This document shows positions 8,985 to 17,315 of a DNA stretch of 64,000 nt, piece by piece. The notes under the pieces were generated by a model. The model was not told the DNA's origin and made no database searches. It worked only from the letters and a program-made list of their open reading frames with translations. Location: contig CAVTNU010000026.1 in NCBI GenBank assembly GCA_963736175.1, positions 10,915-74,914 on the forward strand, read 5' to 3'. The position numbers and the translations under genes are program-made. Numbering within the stretch: position 1 is the stretch's first letter; each line of letters starts with the position of its first letter. The stretch is from Rhodoblastus sp963736175 (lineage in GTDB: Bacteria > Pseudomonadota > Alphaproteobacteria > Rhizobiales > Beijerinckiaceae).

Positions 8985-10547
8985 TCAGCGGTCGAGGTCG
9001 CCGAGGGCCATGCGCGCCGCTTCGGCGCCAGTCCGCATCGCGCCGGTAAACCCGCCCGAACCGCCGAAGGACGACGCAAGATACAAGCCCGGCGTCGGCG
9101 TGCGCGGCGAGCGCGGAAACCCCGCCCACAAGCCCCGTTGCGGCGGCAAAGGCGCGAAGCCGTAAACCGCGCCATCCGGCGTATTGAGAAAATTGCGCAT
9201 CGAACGCGCGTTGAGGAACAATCGCTCGCTCACCGCGCCGGAAAAGCCGGGATAGGTGTGATCGAGCGCGCTCTGGAACGCGTCGAGCCAACGTTCGCGC
9301 CGGTCTTTTTCCTGACTTGGATCGAGTCCCGTCCAATTGGCCAGATAGTCAGGGCCGACGACGGTGACGAGCGCCGGACCGCCCTGGGCCAGGCTTTCGT
9401 CGACGGCGGCGTAATTGGCGACGCCGCATATAGGCATGCGTCCCGACGGGTCGTGGGCGAACAGGCGCGCCGAGTCGGAAATGTCGCGCAGCGACGTCGC
9501 CCAGTCGGGCAGAACCATTTCGCCGTAATGATCGAGGCCGAATTGCGAAGGCGGCGCATTCAAACCAAAATGGGCTGAAAACAGCGAAGTCGAAACCGGC
9601 CGCGCGTCGTAGGCCCGGCTGAACGCCGCGCGCGTTTCTTCGCCGGCGATTTCGGCGGCCACGTTGGGCGCGCAATTGGCCAGAATAACCTTCCCCGCGA
9701 CGCTTTCGGACCCGTCAAGGCGCTTGGCGTCGGCATGGCGAACGACCGCCGCCCGCCCAGACGCGTCGGTTTCGATGGCGACAGCGGCGCGGCCGAGCAG
9801 CACGCGGCCGCCGCCGTTCAGGACGATCTTGGCGAGCTTCATGCTGAGCACGCGCGAACCGCCCTTGACGAAGACGCCGCCAGCGTTGAGAAACCCGCCC
9901 TGCGCCAGCGCGAAGAATGGCCACCACAGGCGGCGCGGATCGTCGGAATAATAGGCAAGATTGCCGGCGATGCAGAACTTGGCGGCTTCGTTGTCGCCAA
10001 GCGTGCGCGTGAGAATCTCATCCAGCGAAGCGCGCCAATCGCCGAAGAGCGAGCGAAGCGCGAAACCGCCTCGCAATAACGGGCGAAACGCGCGTTCGTT
10101 GCGGGCTCGGTCGAGATCGGCGACGCCGGCGCACAGCGATTCCATCAACTCGAACAGCCGTTCCAGACCGACCCGGCTTTGCGGAAAACGTTCGATCATC
10201 GCAGCGCGCGCCGCGGCCATGCCGACCGGAAGGTCGAATTCTTCCCCGACGACGCCGCCGCGCACGGAAAAAAACGGCGAAACCTTGATCCATTCGATCT
10301 CGTCGAGCAGGCCAAGGGTTTTCAAGATTTCGTGCTTGGGTTCGTCCGGATTGCGCGGATCGGCGGTTTGATGCAGCGCGGGCTCGATCATCAGCGCGCC
10401 GGTCTTGAAGGTCGAGGCGGCGCCGCCGACGCTGTGGTTGCGCTCGACAACGCAAACTCTCTTGCCGGCTTTGGCGAGCAACGCCGCGGCCGTCAACCCG
10501 CCGAGGCCTGCTCCGATGACAACGGCGTCAAATGAATCCGCGCTCAT
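8985..10547 (-). CDS. FAD-dependent oxidoreductase of the phytoene desaturase (CrtI) superfamily
   Basis: A 520-residue flavoprotein. The N-terminal dinucleotide-binding motif is GAGLGGLTAA followed by an acidic residue at the end of the second strand (VVERN). The C-terminal FAD contact resembles CrtI-type enzymes (LYLASSFGGSGGFTGAMRTG). The ATG at 10547 has GGGAGAG just upstream; in-frame codons further upstream lack such a site. The substrate is unknown. No carotenoid genes are nearby, so it should not be called a phytoene desaturase. It sits between lpdA and lipA on the same strand, and whether it shares their transcript is unclear because about 240 bases separate it from lpdA. Confidence 0.85.
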   Translation of the reverse strand: MSADSFDAVVIGAGLGGLTAAALLAKAGKRVCVVERNHSVGGAASTFKTGALMIEPALHQTADPRNPDEPKHEILKTLGLLDEIEWIKVSPFFSVRGGVVGEEFDLPVGMAAARAAMIERFPQSRVGLERLFELMESLCAGVADLDRARNERAFRPLLRGGFALRSLFGDWRASLDEILTRTLGDNEAAKFCIAGNLAYYSDDPRRLWWPFFALAQGGFLNAGGVFVKGGSRVLSMKLAKIVLNGGGRVLLGRAAVAIETDASGRAAVVRHADAKRLDGSESVAGKVILANCAPNVAAEIAGEETRAAFSRAYDARPVSTSLFSAHFGLNAPPSQFGLDHYGEMVLPDWATSLRDISDSARLFAHDPSGRMPICGVANYAAVDESLAQGGPALVTVVGPDYLANWTGLDPSQEKDRRERWLDAFQSALDHTYPGFSGAVSERLFLNARSMRNFLNTPDGAVYGFAPLPPQRGLWAGFPRSPRTPTPGLYLASSFGGSGGFTGAMRTGAEAARMALGDLDR

Positions 10548-10670
10548 GCGCACTCTCCCAAAGAGGCGACAACAATTCGCGCGAACGACCCGTTCGACAA
10601 GCCGACGCATTGTCACACATAGGACTTATCTACTATTTTCAATTAACTATGATGATAGTGTGACGATCCT

Positions 10671-10772
10671 TCACATTGCCGAGGCGGCGTCCGCCAGACG
10701 GCGCGAGATTGTAGCGAACTTGCCGGCGTCTCCGACGTTCACCGCGCGCAACAGGGCGACGTAAACGCTCAC
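10671..10772 (-). pseudogene. Short fragment resembling the N-terminus of a DUF1697 protein
   Basis: A GTG-started frame of 33 residues begins SVYVALLRAVNVGDAGKF and stops at 10671-10673. The phrase YVALLRAVNVGG.GK is the characteristic beginning of DUF1697 proteins, which are normally about 170-180 residues. After the stop the DNA becomes AT-rich and I cannot find the rest of the domain in any frame, so this looks like a decayed remnant. A chance resemblance cannot be excluded at this length. Confidence 0.4.
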
Positions 10773-10785
10773 GCGCCCGTCCGCC

Positions 10786-12225
10786 TCAGCTATGAATCGC
10801 CCGCCCGTAAGCGTCGAGCGTCAATTCATGCATCATTTCCGACAACGTCGGATGCGGGAAGACCGTGTGCATCAGCTCTTCCTCCGTGGTCTCCAGATTC
10901 ATCGCGATGACAAATCCCTGGATCAGTTCGGTCACTTCCGCGCCGATCATGTGGGCGACCAGCAATTTGCCGGACTTCGCGTCAAAAATGGTCTTGACTA
11001 GACCTTCCGGTTCGCCGAGCGCGATCGCCTTGCCGTTGCCGATGAAGGGAAAGCGCCCGACCTTGATTTCGAACCCCGCGGCCTTGGCTTTCGCCTCGGA
11101 AAGGCCGACCGAGGCGATTTGCGGATGGCAATAGGTGCAGCCGGGAATCATGGTCTTGTCCATCGCATGGGTCTTCAGCCCTTTGATGGTCTCGACGCAA
11201 TTGACGCCTTCATGTTCGGCCTTGTGCGCCAGCATCGGCGGACCCGCGACGTCGCCGATGGCGTAAACGCCGGCGACATTCGTGCGTCCGAAGCCGTCGG
11301 TGACGACGCAGCCTCTTTCGGTCTTGACGCCTAATTCCTCGAGGCCGAGGTTTTCGATATTGCCGACGACGCCGACCGCCGAAATGAGCTTTTCCGCCTC
11401 GATCCGGCGGGTCGCGCCCTTATCGTCCTCCAACGCGCAAACGACGCCGCCGGCGCGTTTTTCGACTTTGACGACCTTGGTGGCGGAATGAATCTTGAGG
11501 CCGCTTTTTTCGAAGCTTTTGCGCGCCAGCGCGGCGATTTCCGCATCCTCGAAGGGCAGGATCTGCGGCAACAGTTCGACGACGGTCACGTCCGCGCCCA
11601 TCGCGTGATAAAAACTGGCGAACTCGATGCCGATCGCGCCTGATCCCATGACCACCAGCGATTTCGGGAAGGCTTCCGGTTTCATCGCGTCGAAATAGGT
11701 CCAGATCGTCTGGCCGTCCGGTTCTATGCCCGGCAAGACGCGCGGGCGGGCGCCCGTCGCCACGATAATGTGTTTGGCGCTATAGCGCCCTGCCCCAAGC
11801 ACGCCCTTGGGAATGGCGTTCTGCGGCTGGACGATGGGCTTTTGCGTCGGCGCGACGACCACCTCGCCGGGCTTGACGATTTTCGCCTCGCCCCAAATTA
11901 CGTCGACCTTGTTCTTTTTCAGCAGAAAGCCGACGCCGGCGTTCAGTTGCGCCGAGACGGCGCGCGATCTTTTCACCACGGCGGCGGCATCGACGGAAAT
12001 TTTGCCTTCGACTTTCAAACCGTAACTTTGCGCATGCTGGCCATATTCAAAAATCTCGGCCGAGCGCAACAGCGCCTTGGTCGGAATGCAGCCCCAGTTG
12101 AGGCAGATTCCGCCGAGATGCTCACGCTCGACCAGGGCGGTCTTGAAACCGAGCTGCGCCGCGCGTATCGCGGTTACATAGCCGCCTGGTCCGCCGCCGA
12201 TAATGAGAATGTCGTAAGCGGTCAT
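10786..12225 (-). CDS. lpdA: Dihydrolipoyl dehydrogenase (E3)
   Basis: A 479-residue FAD disulfide oxidoreductase that reoxidises the dihydrolipoyl groups of the pyruvate dehydrogenase complex. It has the FAD motif GGGPGG, the redox-active pair Cys41/Cys46 in GGICLNWGCIPTK, the NAD motif GSGAIGIEFASF, and the C-terminal His-Glu dyad in FPHPTLSEMMHE. A GAGG ribosome-binding site precedes the ATG. The GGICLNWGC version is the type that accompanies alphaproteobacterial pdh operons, whereas 2-oxoglutarate dehydrogenase E3 usually has a different form. It is on the same strand as pdhC, separated by the 84-residue gene. Confidence 0.97.
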   Translation of the reverse strand: MTAYDILIIGGGPGGYVTAIRAAQLGFKTALVEREHLGGICLNWGCIPTKALLRSAEIFEYGQHAQSYGLKVEGKISVDAAAVVKRSRAVSAQLNAGVGFLLKKNKVDVIWGEAKIVKPGEVVVAPTQKPIVQPQNAIPKGVLGAGRYSAKHIIVATGARPRVLPGIEPDGQTIWTYFDAMKPEAFPKSLVVMGSGAIGIEFASFYHAMGADVTVVELLPQILPFEDAEIAALARKSFEKSGLKIHSATKVVKVEKRAGGVVCALEDDKGATRRIEAEKLISAVGVVGNIENLGLEELGVKTERGCVVTDGFGRTNVAGVYAIGDVAGPPMLAHKAEHEGVNCVETIKGLKTHAMDKTMIPGCTYCHPQIASVGLSEAKAKAAGFEIKVGRFPFIGNGKAIALGEPEGLVKTIFDAKSGKLLVAHMIGAEVTELIQGFVIAMNLETTEEELMHTVFPHPTLSEMMHELTLDAYGRAIHS

Positions 12226-12283
12226 GCCAACCTCGTTCAGCCAATCATACGCGTCGGTGAATGCTTCGTTTCGCCGCGCCGGC

Positions 12284-12538
12284 TCAGCCGCCGTCGACGG
12301 TGAGGGAATCGGGAACCTCGTCGGGCTGATCGCTCTCGGGCGAAAGCAGCTTTTCGAGCGTCTTCCAACTGACGTCCTTCGGCTCGATAGCGCCGTGTCC
12401 CCACCAGATCAAACCCTTGCGGGTCACCGTGAGGCGCGCGAACATCTTACTGTCGTCGCGCACCTCGAAATGCGCGCCGTCCTCAATACCCTTGCCCAGC
12501 TCGATAGGCGAAAACGTCAATTCAACGGTCTTGCTCAT
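12284..12538 (-). CDS. Hypothetical 84-residue protein embedded in the pdh operon
   Basis: I do not recognise this family. The protein is soluble, acidic toward its C-terminus (SPESDQPDEVPDS), and has a central beta-rich stretch with FARLTVTRKGLIWWG. A GAGGAAAAC ribosome-binding site precedes the ATG. It lies 13 bases after the pdhC stop and 58 bases before lpdA on the same strand, so it is very probably part of the pdhC-lpdA transcript. Codon use resembles its neighbours. A regulatory or accessory role in the complex is only a guess from position. Confidence 0.7.
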   Translation of the reverse strand: MSKTVELTFSPIELGKGIEDGAHFEVRDDSKMFARLTVTRKGLIWWGHGAIEPKDVSWKTLEKLLSPESDQPDEVPDSLTVDGG

Positions 12539-12551
12539 GTTTTCCTCTACT

Positions 12552-13856
12552 TCAAAGCAGCAGTCCGAATGGGTTTTCGATCAACGTCTTGAACGCGGCC
12601 AGAAGTTGGGCGCCCAATGCGCCGTCGACGGCGCGATGATCGGTCGACAGCGTCACGCTCATGACATTGGCGACCGCCGGCGAACCATTTTTGACAACGA
12701 CTCTTTGCTCGCCCGCGCCGACGGCCAGAATTGTCGCATGCGGCGGATTGATTACAGCGGCGAAGTTCTTGACGCCGAACATGCCGAGATTGGAAACCGC
12801 CGTGGTTCCGCCTTGGTACTCTTCCGGCTTCAACTTGCGCGCCTTGGCGCGCGCGGCGAAATCCTTCATTTCGTTGGAAATGACGGAAAGCGCCTTGGTT
12901 TCCGCCTGACGCACGACCGGCGTGATCAGCCCGCCGGGGATCGAGACGGCGACGCCGACATCGCTGGTTCGATGCTTGAGCATGGCGTTCTCGGTCCAGG
13001 TGACGTTAGCGTCCGGCACGCGCTGGAGCGACAGGGCCAATGCCTTGATGACGAAATCATTGACCGAAATTTTGTAAGCCGGCTTGCCGTCCTTGTCCTT
13101 CCCGGCGCTGGCGTTGACTTGTTCGCGCAGCGCCAGCAAGGCGTCCAGTTCGCAATCAAGCGAAAGATAGAAATGCGGGATGGTCGTTTTAGCCTCGGTG
13201 AGACGCCGCGCAATGGTCTTGCGCATCGAGTCATGCGCAATCTCTTCGTAAGAGCCCGGCGCGAAAAACTTCTTGATCGTCTCGTCGGACATCGCCGCGA
13301 CGGGCGTGGCGGACGTCGGCGCCGCAAAGGCCGGCGCTACGGCTGGCGCTGGCTTGACCCCAGTGGCTAAAGCCGCGCGCACGTCGCGTTCGACGACCCG
13401 GCCATGCGGCCCGCTGCCGGCGACCTGACTCAGGTTCAGGCCATTCTCCTTGGCCAGGCGCCGCGCCAGCGGCGAAGAAAATACGCGCGCTTCGACAGCT
13501 CCCGTCGGACGCCGCGTAACAGCCGCCGAAGCGGGAATATCGGCGACGATGGCCGCGGGCTTTTGCGCGACGGTCGCCTTGCTCGGGCGAGCTGCGGCGG
13601 CGGAGACGTCCTCGCCCTCTTGCGCGATGACGCCGATGACCTGATTGACCGGCACGTCGGCGGTTCCATCCGGCACCAGAATTTTCGCCAGCACCCCTTC
13701 ATCGACCGCCTCGACCTCCATGGTCGCCTTGTCGGTCTCGATTTCGGCGATCGAGTCGCCAGGCTGGATCTTGTCGCCCTCATGTTTCAGCCAGCGCGCC
13801 AAGGTTCCCTTTTCCATGGTCGGCGACAGCGCGGGCATTAGAATATCGATCGGCAT
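12552..13856 (-). CDS. pdhC: Pyruvate dehydrogenase E2 (dihydrolipoyl acetyltransferase)
   Basis: A 434-residue core subunit of the pyruvate dehydrogenase complex that transfers acetyl groups to CoA. An N-terminal lipoyl domain carries Lys43 in ETDKATMEVEA. After an Ala/Pro linker comes an E3/E1-binding domain (SPLARRLAKENGLNL..VAGSGPHGR, about residues 128-160). A C-terminal catalytic domain ends with the active-site stretch STDHRAVDGALGAQLL. One lipoyl domain is normal for this lineage. A GAAGGG ribosome-binding site precedes the ATG. It is downstream of pdhB and the DUF5076 gene. Confidence 0.97.
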   Translation of the reverse strand: MPIDILMPALSPTMEKGTLARWLKHEGDKIQPGDSIAEIETDKATMEVEAVDEGVLAKILVPDGTADVPVNQVIGVIAQEGEDVSAAAARPSKATVAQKPAAIVADIPASAAVTRRPTGAVEARVFSSPLARRLAKENGLNLSQVAGSGPHGRVVERDVRAALATGVKPAPAVAPAFAAPTSATPVAAMSDETIKKFFAPGSYEEIAHDSMRKTIARRLTEAKTTIPHFYLSLDCELDALLALREQVNASAGKDKDGKPAYKISVNDFVIKALALSLQRVPDANVTWTENAMLKHRTSDVGVAVSIPGGLITPVVRQAETKALSVISNEMKDFAARAKARKLKPEEYQGGTTAVSNLGMFGVKNFAAVINPPHATILAVGAGEQRVVVKNGSPAVANVMSVTLSTDHRAVDGALGAQLLAAFKTLIENPFGLLL

Positions 13857-13956
13857 GGCCAGCCCTTCATTTGATCCAATTCGACATGGTGGTCCGGCGG
13901 AGGGACTTGGCCGTCCGCCGACGCTTCAATTCATCGACGGCGCGCGACCGTCGTCA

Positions 13957-14214
13957 TCAGGCCAGACGGCGTCCAGAGAACTCGCGGATGGCGTCGAGCG
14001 CCTGCTGCGTGGAAATATCGGTTTCGCGCCCGAAAACCTGAGCGGCGTGTTGAGCGATCTCGGCAAGGACGCGGCCCCAGCTTTCGGGGTGTCCGAACGC
14101 GCGCTGCATGCTGAAGCTCAATCCGCCTTCGACGACGAACAGGCGCAAAACCTCCACGCCTCCCTGCGTCGCTACATCCGGCGGTATCGACAGTTCCTTG
14201 ATGGTCCCAGTCAT
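13957..14214 (-). CDS. DUF5076 domain protein between pdhB and pdhC
   Basis: An 85-residue protein from the ATG at 14214, seven bases after the pdhB stop. The family pattern is visible: VEVLRLFVVEGGLSFSMQRAF then a GRVLAEIAQHAAQVF helix. DUF5076 proteins are small alphaproteobacterial proteins of unknown function, often found in this same position. The tight spacing to pdhB argues for co-translation and suggests a function tied to pyruvate dehydrogenase, but no activity is known. Longer in-frame starts run back into pdhB and were rejected. Confidence 0.8.
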   Translation of the reverse strand: MTGTIKELSIPPDVATQGGVEVLRLFVVEGGLSFSMQRAFGHPESWGRVLAEIAQHAAQVFGRETDISTQQALDAIREFSGRRLA

Positions 14215-14221
14215 GGCGTCT

Positions 14222-15602
14222 TCAACGGTAAAGCGCGGCGTTCGCCGCCGCGACGACCTCGGCCGCTGTCGGCAGCGCAAGCTTTTCGAGATTGGCGGCG
14301 TAGGGCATCGGCGTGTCCTTGCCGCAGACGCGCAGCACCGGCGCGTCGAGATAATCGAACGCCTCCTCGCTGACGCGAGCGGCGATTTCCGAACCGACGC
14401 CAAATTGCGGCCAGCCTTCCTCGACCGTTACGCAACGCCCCGTCTTGCGCACCGAAGCGAGAATAGTCTCCAGGTCCATCGGACGAATCGTGCGCAGATC
14501 GACAACCTCGGCCTCGACGCCTTCCTTGGCCAGAAGTTCGGCGGCCTTCAACGCGTAGGTCATGCCGATCGACCAGGACACCAGCGTTATGTCCCGGCCC
14601 GGACGCGCGATGCGCGCCTTGCCGATCGGCACAATAAAATCGTCGAGGCGCGGCACGTCGAAGCTTTGCCCGTAGAGAATCTCGTTTTCGAGAAAGACGA
14701 CCGGGTTGGGATCGCGGATCGCGGCTTTCAACAGGCCCTTGGCGTCGGCGGCGCTATACGGCGCGACCACCTTCAGCCCGGGCACATGGGCGTACCAAGA
14801 GGCGTAGTCCTGCGAATGCTGCGCGGCGACGCGCGCCGCCGCGCCGTTGGGCCCGCGAAAGACAATCGAACAGCCCAATTGTCCGCCCGACATGTACAGC
14901 GTCTTGGCGGCTGAATTGATGATCTGATCGATCGCCTGCATCGAAAAATTGAATGTCATGAACTCGACGATCGGCTTCAATCCCGCCATCGCCGCGCCGA
15001 CGCCAAGTCCGGCGAAGCCGTGTTCGGTGATCGGCGTGTCGACGACGCGTTTGGCTCCGAATTCCTGCAACAGGCCCTGCGTCACCTTATAGGCGCCCTG
15101 ATATTCGGCGACTTCCTCGCCCATGACGAATACGTCCGGATCGCGGCGCATTTCCTCGGCCATGGCGTCGCGCAGGGCTTCGCGCACCGTCATCGCGACG
15201 AATTCCGTTCCGTCGGGAATTTCCGGCGCGAGCGACGAAGCGTCGATCACAGCGGGAACGGAGGGAGCTTCGGGGGCCGCGGGCGCTGAGGCGGCGACCG
15301 CCGCCGCGGGTGCAGGCGCAGTGGCGGCGGCGACGACGGGCGTCACGGCGGCTTCCGAGGCGTCGGCGGAAATAATGGCGATGGGCGTGTTGACGGCGAC
15401 GTTCTCTGTCCCGTCGGGCACCAGAAATCTTGCTCAAGACGCCCTCATCGACGGCCTCGACTTCCATCGTCGCCTTGTCGGTCTCGATTTCCGCGAGAAT
15501 GTCGCCGGACTTGATCGTCTCGCCTTCCTTCTTCAGCCATTTCGACAGCTTGCCCTGCTCCATCGTCGGCGAAAGGGCGGGCATCAGAACATTGGTCGCC
15601 AT
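14222..15602 (-). CDS. pdhB: Pyruvate dehydrogenase E1 beta with N-terminal lipoyl domain, interrupted by a +1 frameshift
   Basis: The beta subunit of the thiamine-dependent E1. In alphaproteobacteria it carries its own lipoyl domain, seen here as MATNVLMPALSPTMEQG with Lys43 in ETDKATMEVEA. The frame breaks after codon 59: the first frame reads GVLSKI then becomes nonsense, whereas the second frame continues VPDGTENVAVNTPIAI, exactly what the family has next. An extra A in the AAA run at 15425-15427 (plus strand) explains it. After an Ala-rich linker the transketolase-like domain is intact to LEKLALPTAAEVVAAANAALYR. The corrected length is 459 residues. Loss of this gene should be severe, so a homopolymer error is the likely cause. 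Confidence 0.93.
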
Positions 15603-15617
15603 GATGATCTCCCGTCC

Positions 15618-16646
15618 TCAGCGCAGAATGTCGGTAAAGAGTTCGGACGCGTCCGGCTCGGGATTTTGCGTGGCGAATTCGGCCGCCTCGGCGACGATCG
15701 AACGGATTTGCGCGTCGATCTGTTTCAGATCAGCCTCGCTCGCGCCGCCGTTTTTCAAAAGACGGGCGCGCACCTGTTCGATCGGATCGTGTTCCTCGCG
15801 CATGCGCTGAACTTCTTCCTTCGAGCGGTATTTCGCCGGATCCGACATCGAATGGCCGCGATAGCGGTAGGTCTGCATTTCCAGAATGTAGGGGCCGTTG
15901 CCGTCGCGACACCATTGCAGGGCGCGTTCGCCAGCGGCGCGCACCGCGCGCACATCCATGCCGTCGAGCTGTTCGCCGGGAATATTGAAGGAGACGCCGC
16001 GTTTGGAAAAATCCTGCTGCGCCGAGGCCCTCGTCACCGCCGTACCCATCGCGTAGCGGTTGTTCTCGATGACGTAGATGACCGGCAGCTTCCACAGCTC
16101 CGCCATGTTGAAGCTCTCGTAGACTTGGCCCTGATTGGCCGCCCCGTCGCCAAAATAGGCCATGCAGACGCTATCGTCGCCGCGATAGCGGTTCGCGAAC
16201 GCCAGACCCGTGCCAAGCGAAACCTGCGCGCCGACGATGCCGTGGCCGCCGTAAAACCGTTTTTCCTTGGAAAACATGTGCATCGAGCCGCCCTTGCCTT
16301 TCGACAAGCCGCCCCGCCGCCCGGTCAGTTCAGCCATCACCCCTTTGGGATCAATGCCGCAAACCAGCATGTGGCCATGGTCGCGATAGCCGGTGATGAC
16401 CTGATCGTTCGGACCGGACGCCATATGCAGACCGACGACGACAGCCTCCTGGCCGATGTAGAGGTGGCAGAACCCGCCGATCAGGCCCATGCCGTACATC
16501 TGGCCGGCCTTTTCCTCAAACCGGCGGATCAGCAGCATATCGCGGTAAGCGGCCAATTCTTCGTCGTTCGAGAATTCGAGATTGTCCGCCGCGCCCGGTT
16601 TCGAAGCCGATTGTCTTGCGCGCGGAGAAGGCGTGGTTGCGGCCAT
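15618..16646 (-). CDS. pdhA: Pyruvate dehydrogenase E1 alpha
   Basis: The alpha subunit of thiamine-diphosphate-dependent pyruvate dehydrogenase. The ThDP/Mg motif runs from YFGDGAANQGQVYESFNMA to the Asn pair in YVIENNRYAMGT. The phosphorylation-loop region YRYRGHSMSDPAKYRS and the channel residues in HMFSKEKRFYGGHGIVG are also present. The ATG at 16646 has GGGGGA directly upstream; a TTG five codons earlier lacks support and was not used. It has 342 residues. It is the first gene of the pdhA-pdhB-DUF5076-pdhC-lpdA run, with 15 bases to pdhB. A double palindrome lies about 190 bases upstream. Confidence 0.97.
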   Translation of the reverse strand: MAATTPSPRARQSASKPGAADNLEFSNDEELAAYRDMLLIRRFEEKAGQMYGMGLIGGFCHLYIGQEAVVVGLHMASGPNDQVITGYRDHGHMLVCGIDPKGVMAELTGRRGGLSKGKGGSMHMFSKEKRFYGGHGIVGAQVSLGTGLAFANRYRGDDSVCMAYFGDGAANQGQVYESFNMAELWKLPVIYVIENNRYAMGTAVTRASAQQDFSKRGVSFNIPGEQLDGMDVRAVRAAGERALQWCRDGNGPYILEMQTYRYRGHSMSDPAKYRSKEEVQRMREEHDPIEQVRARLLKNGGASEADLKQIDAQIRSIVAEAAEFATQNPEPDASELFTDILR

Positions 16647-16828
16647 ATTTCCCCCGACCAATTGAGCGCCGTCAGCAACGGCGCGGTCCGTCGAAACGAG
16701 TCTCTATTCGACATGCTTTTTCTTGAACGTACTTCCTGCCGCGGAAAAAAGCGAGAGCGTCGCGGAGCCGATTTCTATTGGTCGACAGAACTGTAAAGTA
16801 AGGGAAAAGAGACGATAAACCTGAATTC

Positions 16829-16868
16829 AGTTAACTTATATTTTTAAACTATATTTAAGTTAACTTAA
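16829..16868. promoter_or_regulatory. Paired palindromes in AT-rich DNA upstream of pdhA
   Basis: An AT-rich island holds AGTTAACT (16829-16836) and the perfect 14-base palindrome TTAAGTTAACTTAA (16855-16868). Their centres are 29 bases apart. Together they form ten-base inverted arms, AGTTAACTTA (16829-16838) and TAAGTTAACT (16856-16865). The second palindrome covers the stop codon of the FtsB-like gene. It could be an operator for the pdh operon, or a weak bidirectional terminator; sequence alone does not decide. The rest of the 218-base gap (16647-16864) holds nothing else I can identify. Confidence 0.45.
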
Positions 16869-17206
16869 TTTGTCGGATCGACGCTCGCGGCTGGAGCCGG
16901 CGCCATGATCACAAGTTCGTTCTTGTGCGCCCTGTTCAACAAGATCCGGGACTCTTCATCGAGCAAATCGCGGTCGATTGCTTCGCCGCGGACCAAAGCG
17001 ATGCGGCGCTCCCAATGGGCGCGCTCGCCGCGCAACTGCTTCAATTGGTCTTCGATTTCGCTAAGCTGGCGGCGATATTCGGTCTTTGCTTTCAAACCGC
17101 GCTCGCCGTTGAACGCGTGCCAAATGAAATAGCCTCCGACGGAGCCGGAGATCATGTAATAGGCCAGAGGTATGAACAAAGCGGCGAAGCGCGTACGAAC
17201 GACCAT
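16865..17206 (-). CDS. FtsB/DivIC-like septum formation initiator family protein
   Basis: A 113-residue bitopic membrane protein. It has a short cytoplasmic start, one transmembrane helix (about residues 8-30, FAALFIPLAYYMISGSVGGYF) and then a coiled coil (KTEYRRQLSEIEDQLKQLRGE). It also has the family region ending in EESRILLNRAHKNELVIM. FtsB-type proteins link early and late divisome components at the septum. The position between eno and pdhA is the standard alphaproteobacterial arrangement, and this supports the call more than sequence similarity, which is weak in this family. Confidence 0.88.
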   Translation of the reverse strand: MVVRTRFAALFIPLAYYMISGSVGGYFIWHAFNGERGLKAKTEYRRQLSEIEDQLKQLRGERAHWERRIALVRGEAIDRDLLDEESRILLNRAHKNELVIMAPAPAASVDPTN

Positions 17207-17315
17207 GGGCGCATGATTGGCCGCGTTGGGTTAGGTTTGCGTTAAAGTTTGAGCAAATTCGACCCATACGCGGGGTTGGCCGCGAGTCCACAAACCGCAT
17301 CGAAGCGCAAGGATT

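Noticed and set aside
7662..9578. A 638-codon open frame on the plus strand opposite lipA and the CrtI-like gene
   Set aside because: It is antisense to two well-conserved genes, and GC-rich codon structure produces long stop-free complementary frames. Similar shadows opposite dusB (3908-5161), pdhA/pdhB (15123-16796), pyrG (22077-23834) and aspS (47592-49217) were rejected for the same reason.
10610..10666. GTCACAC ... GTGTGAC inverted repeat upstream of the CrtI-like gene
   Set aside because: The seven-base arms are about 40 bases apart with an AT-rich spacer. This could be chance and there is no second copy to support an operator.
16647..16661. A TTG start for pdhA five codons upstream of the ATG
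   Set aside because: The GGGGGA ribosome-binding site would then lie inside the coding region, and it fits the ATG at 16646 ideally.
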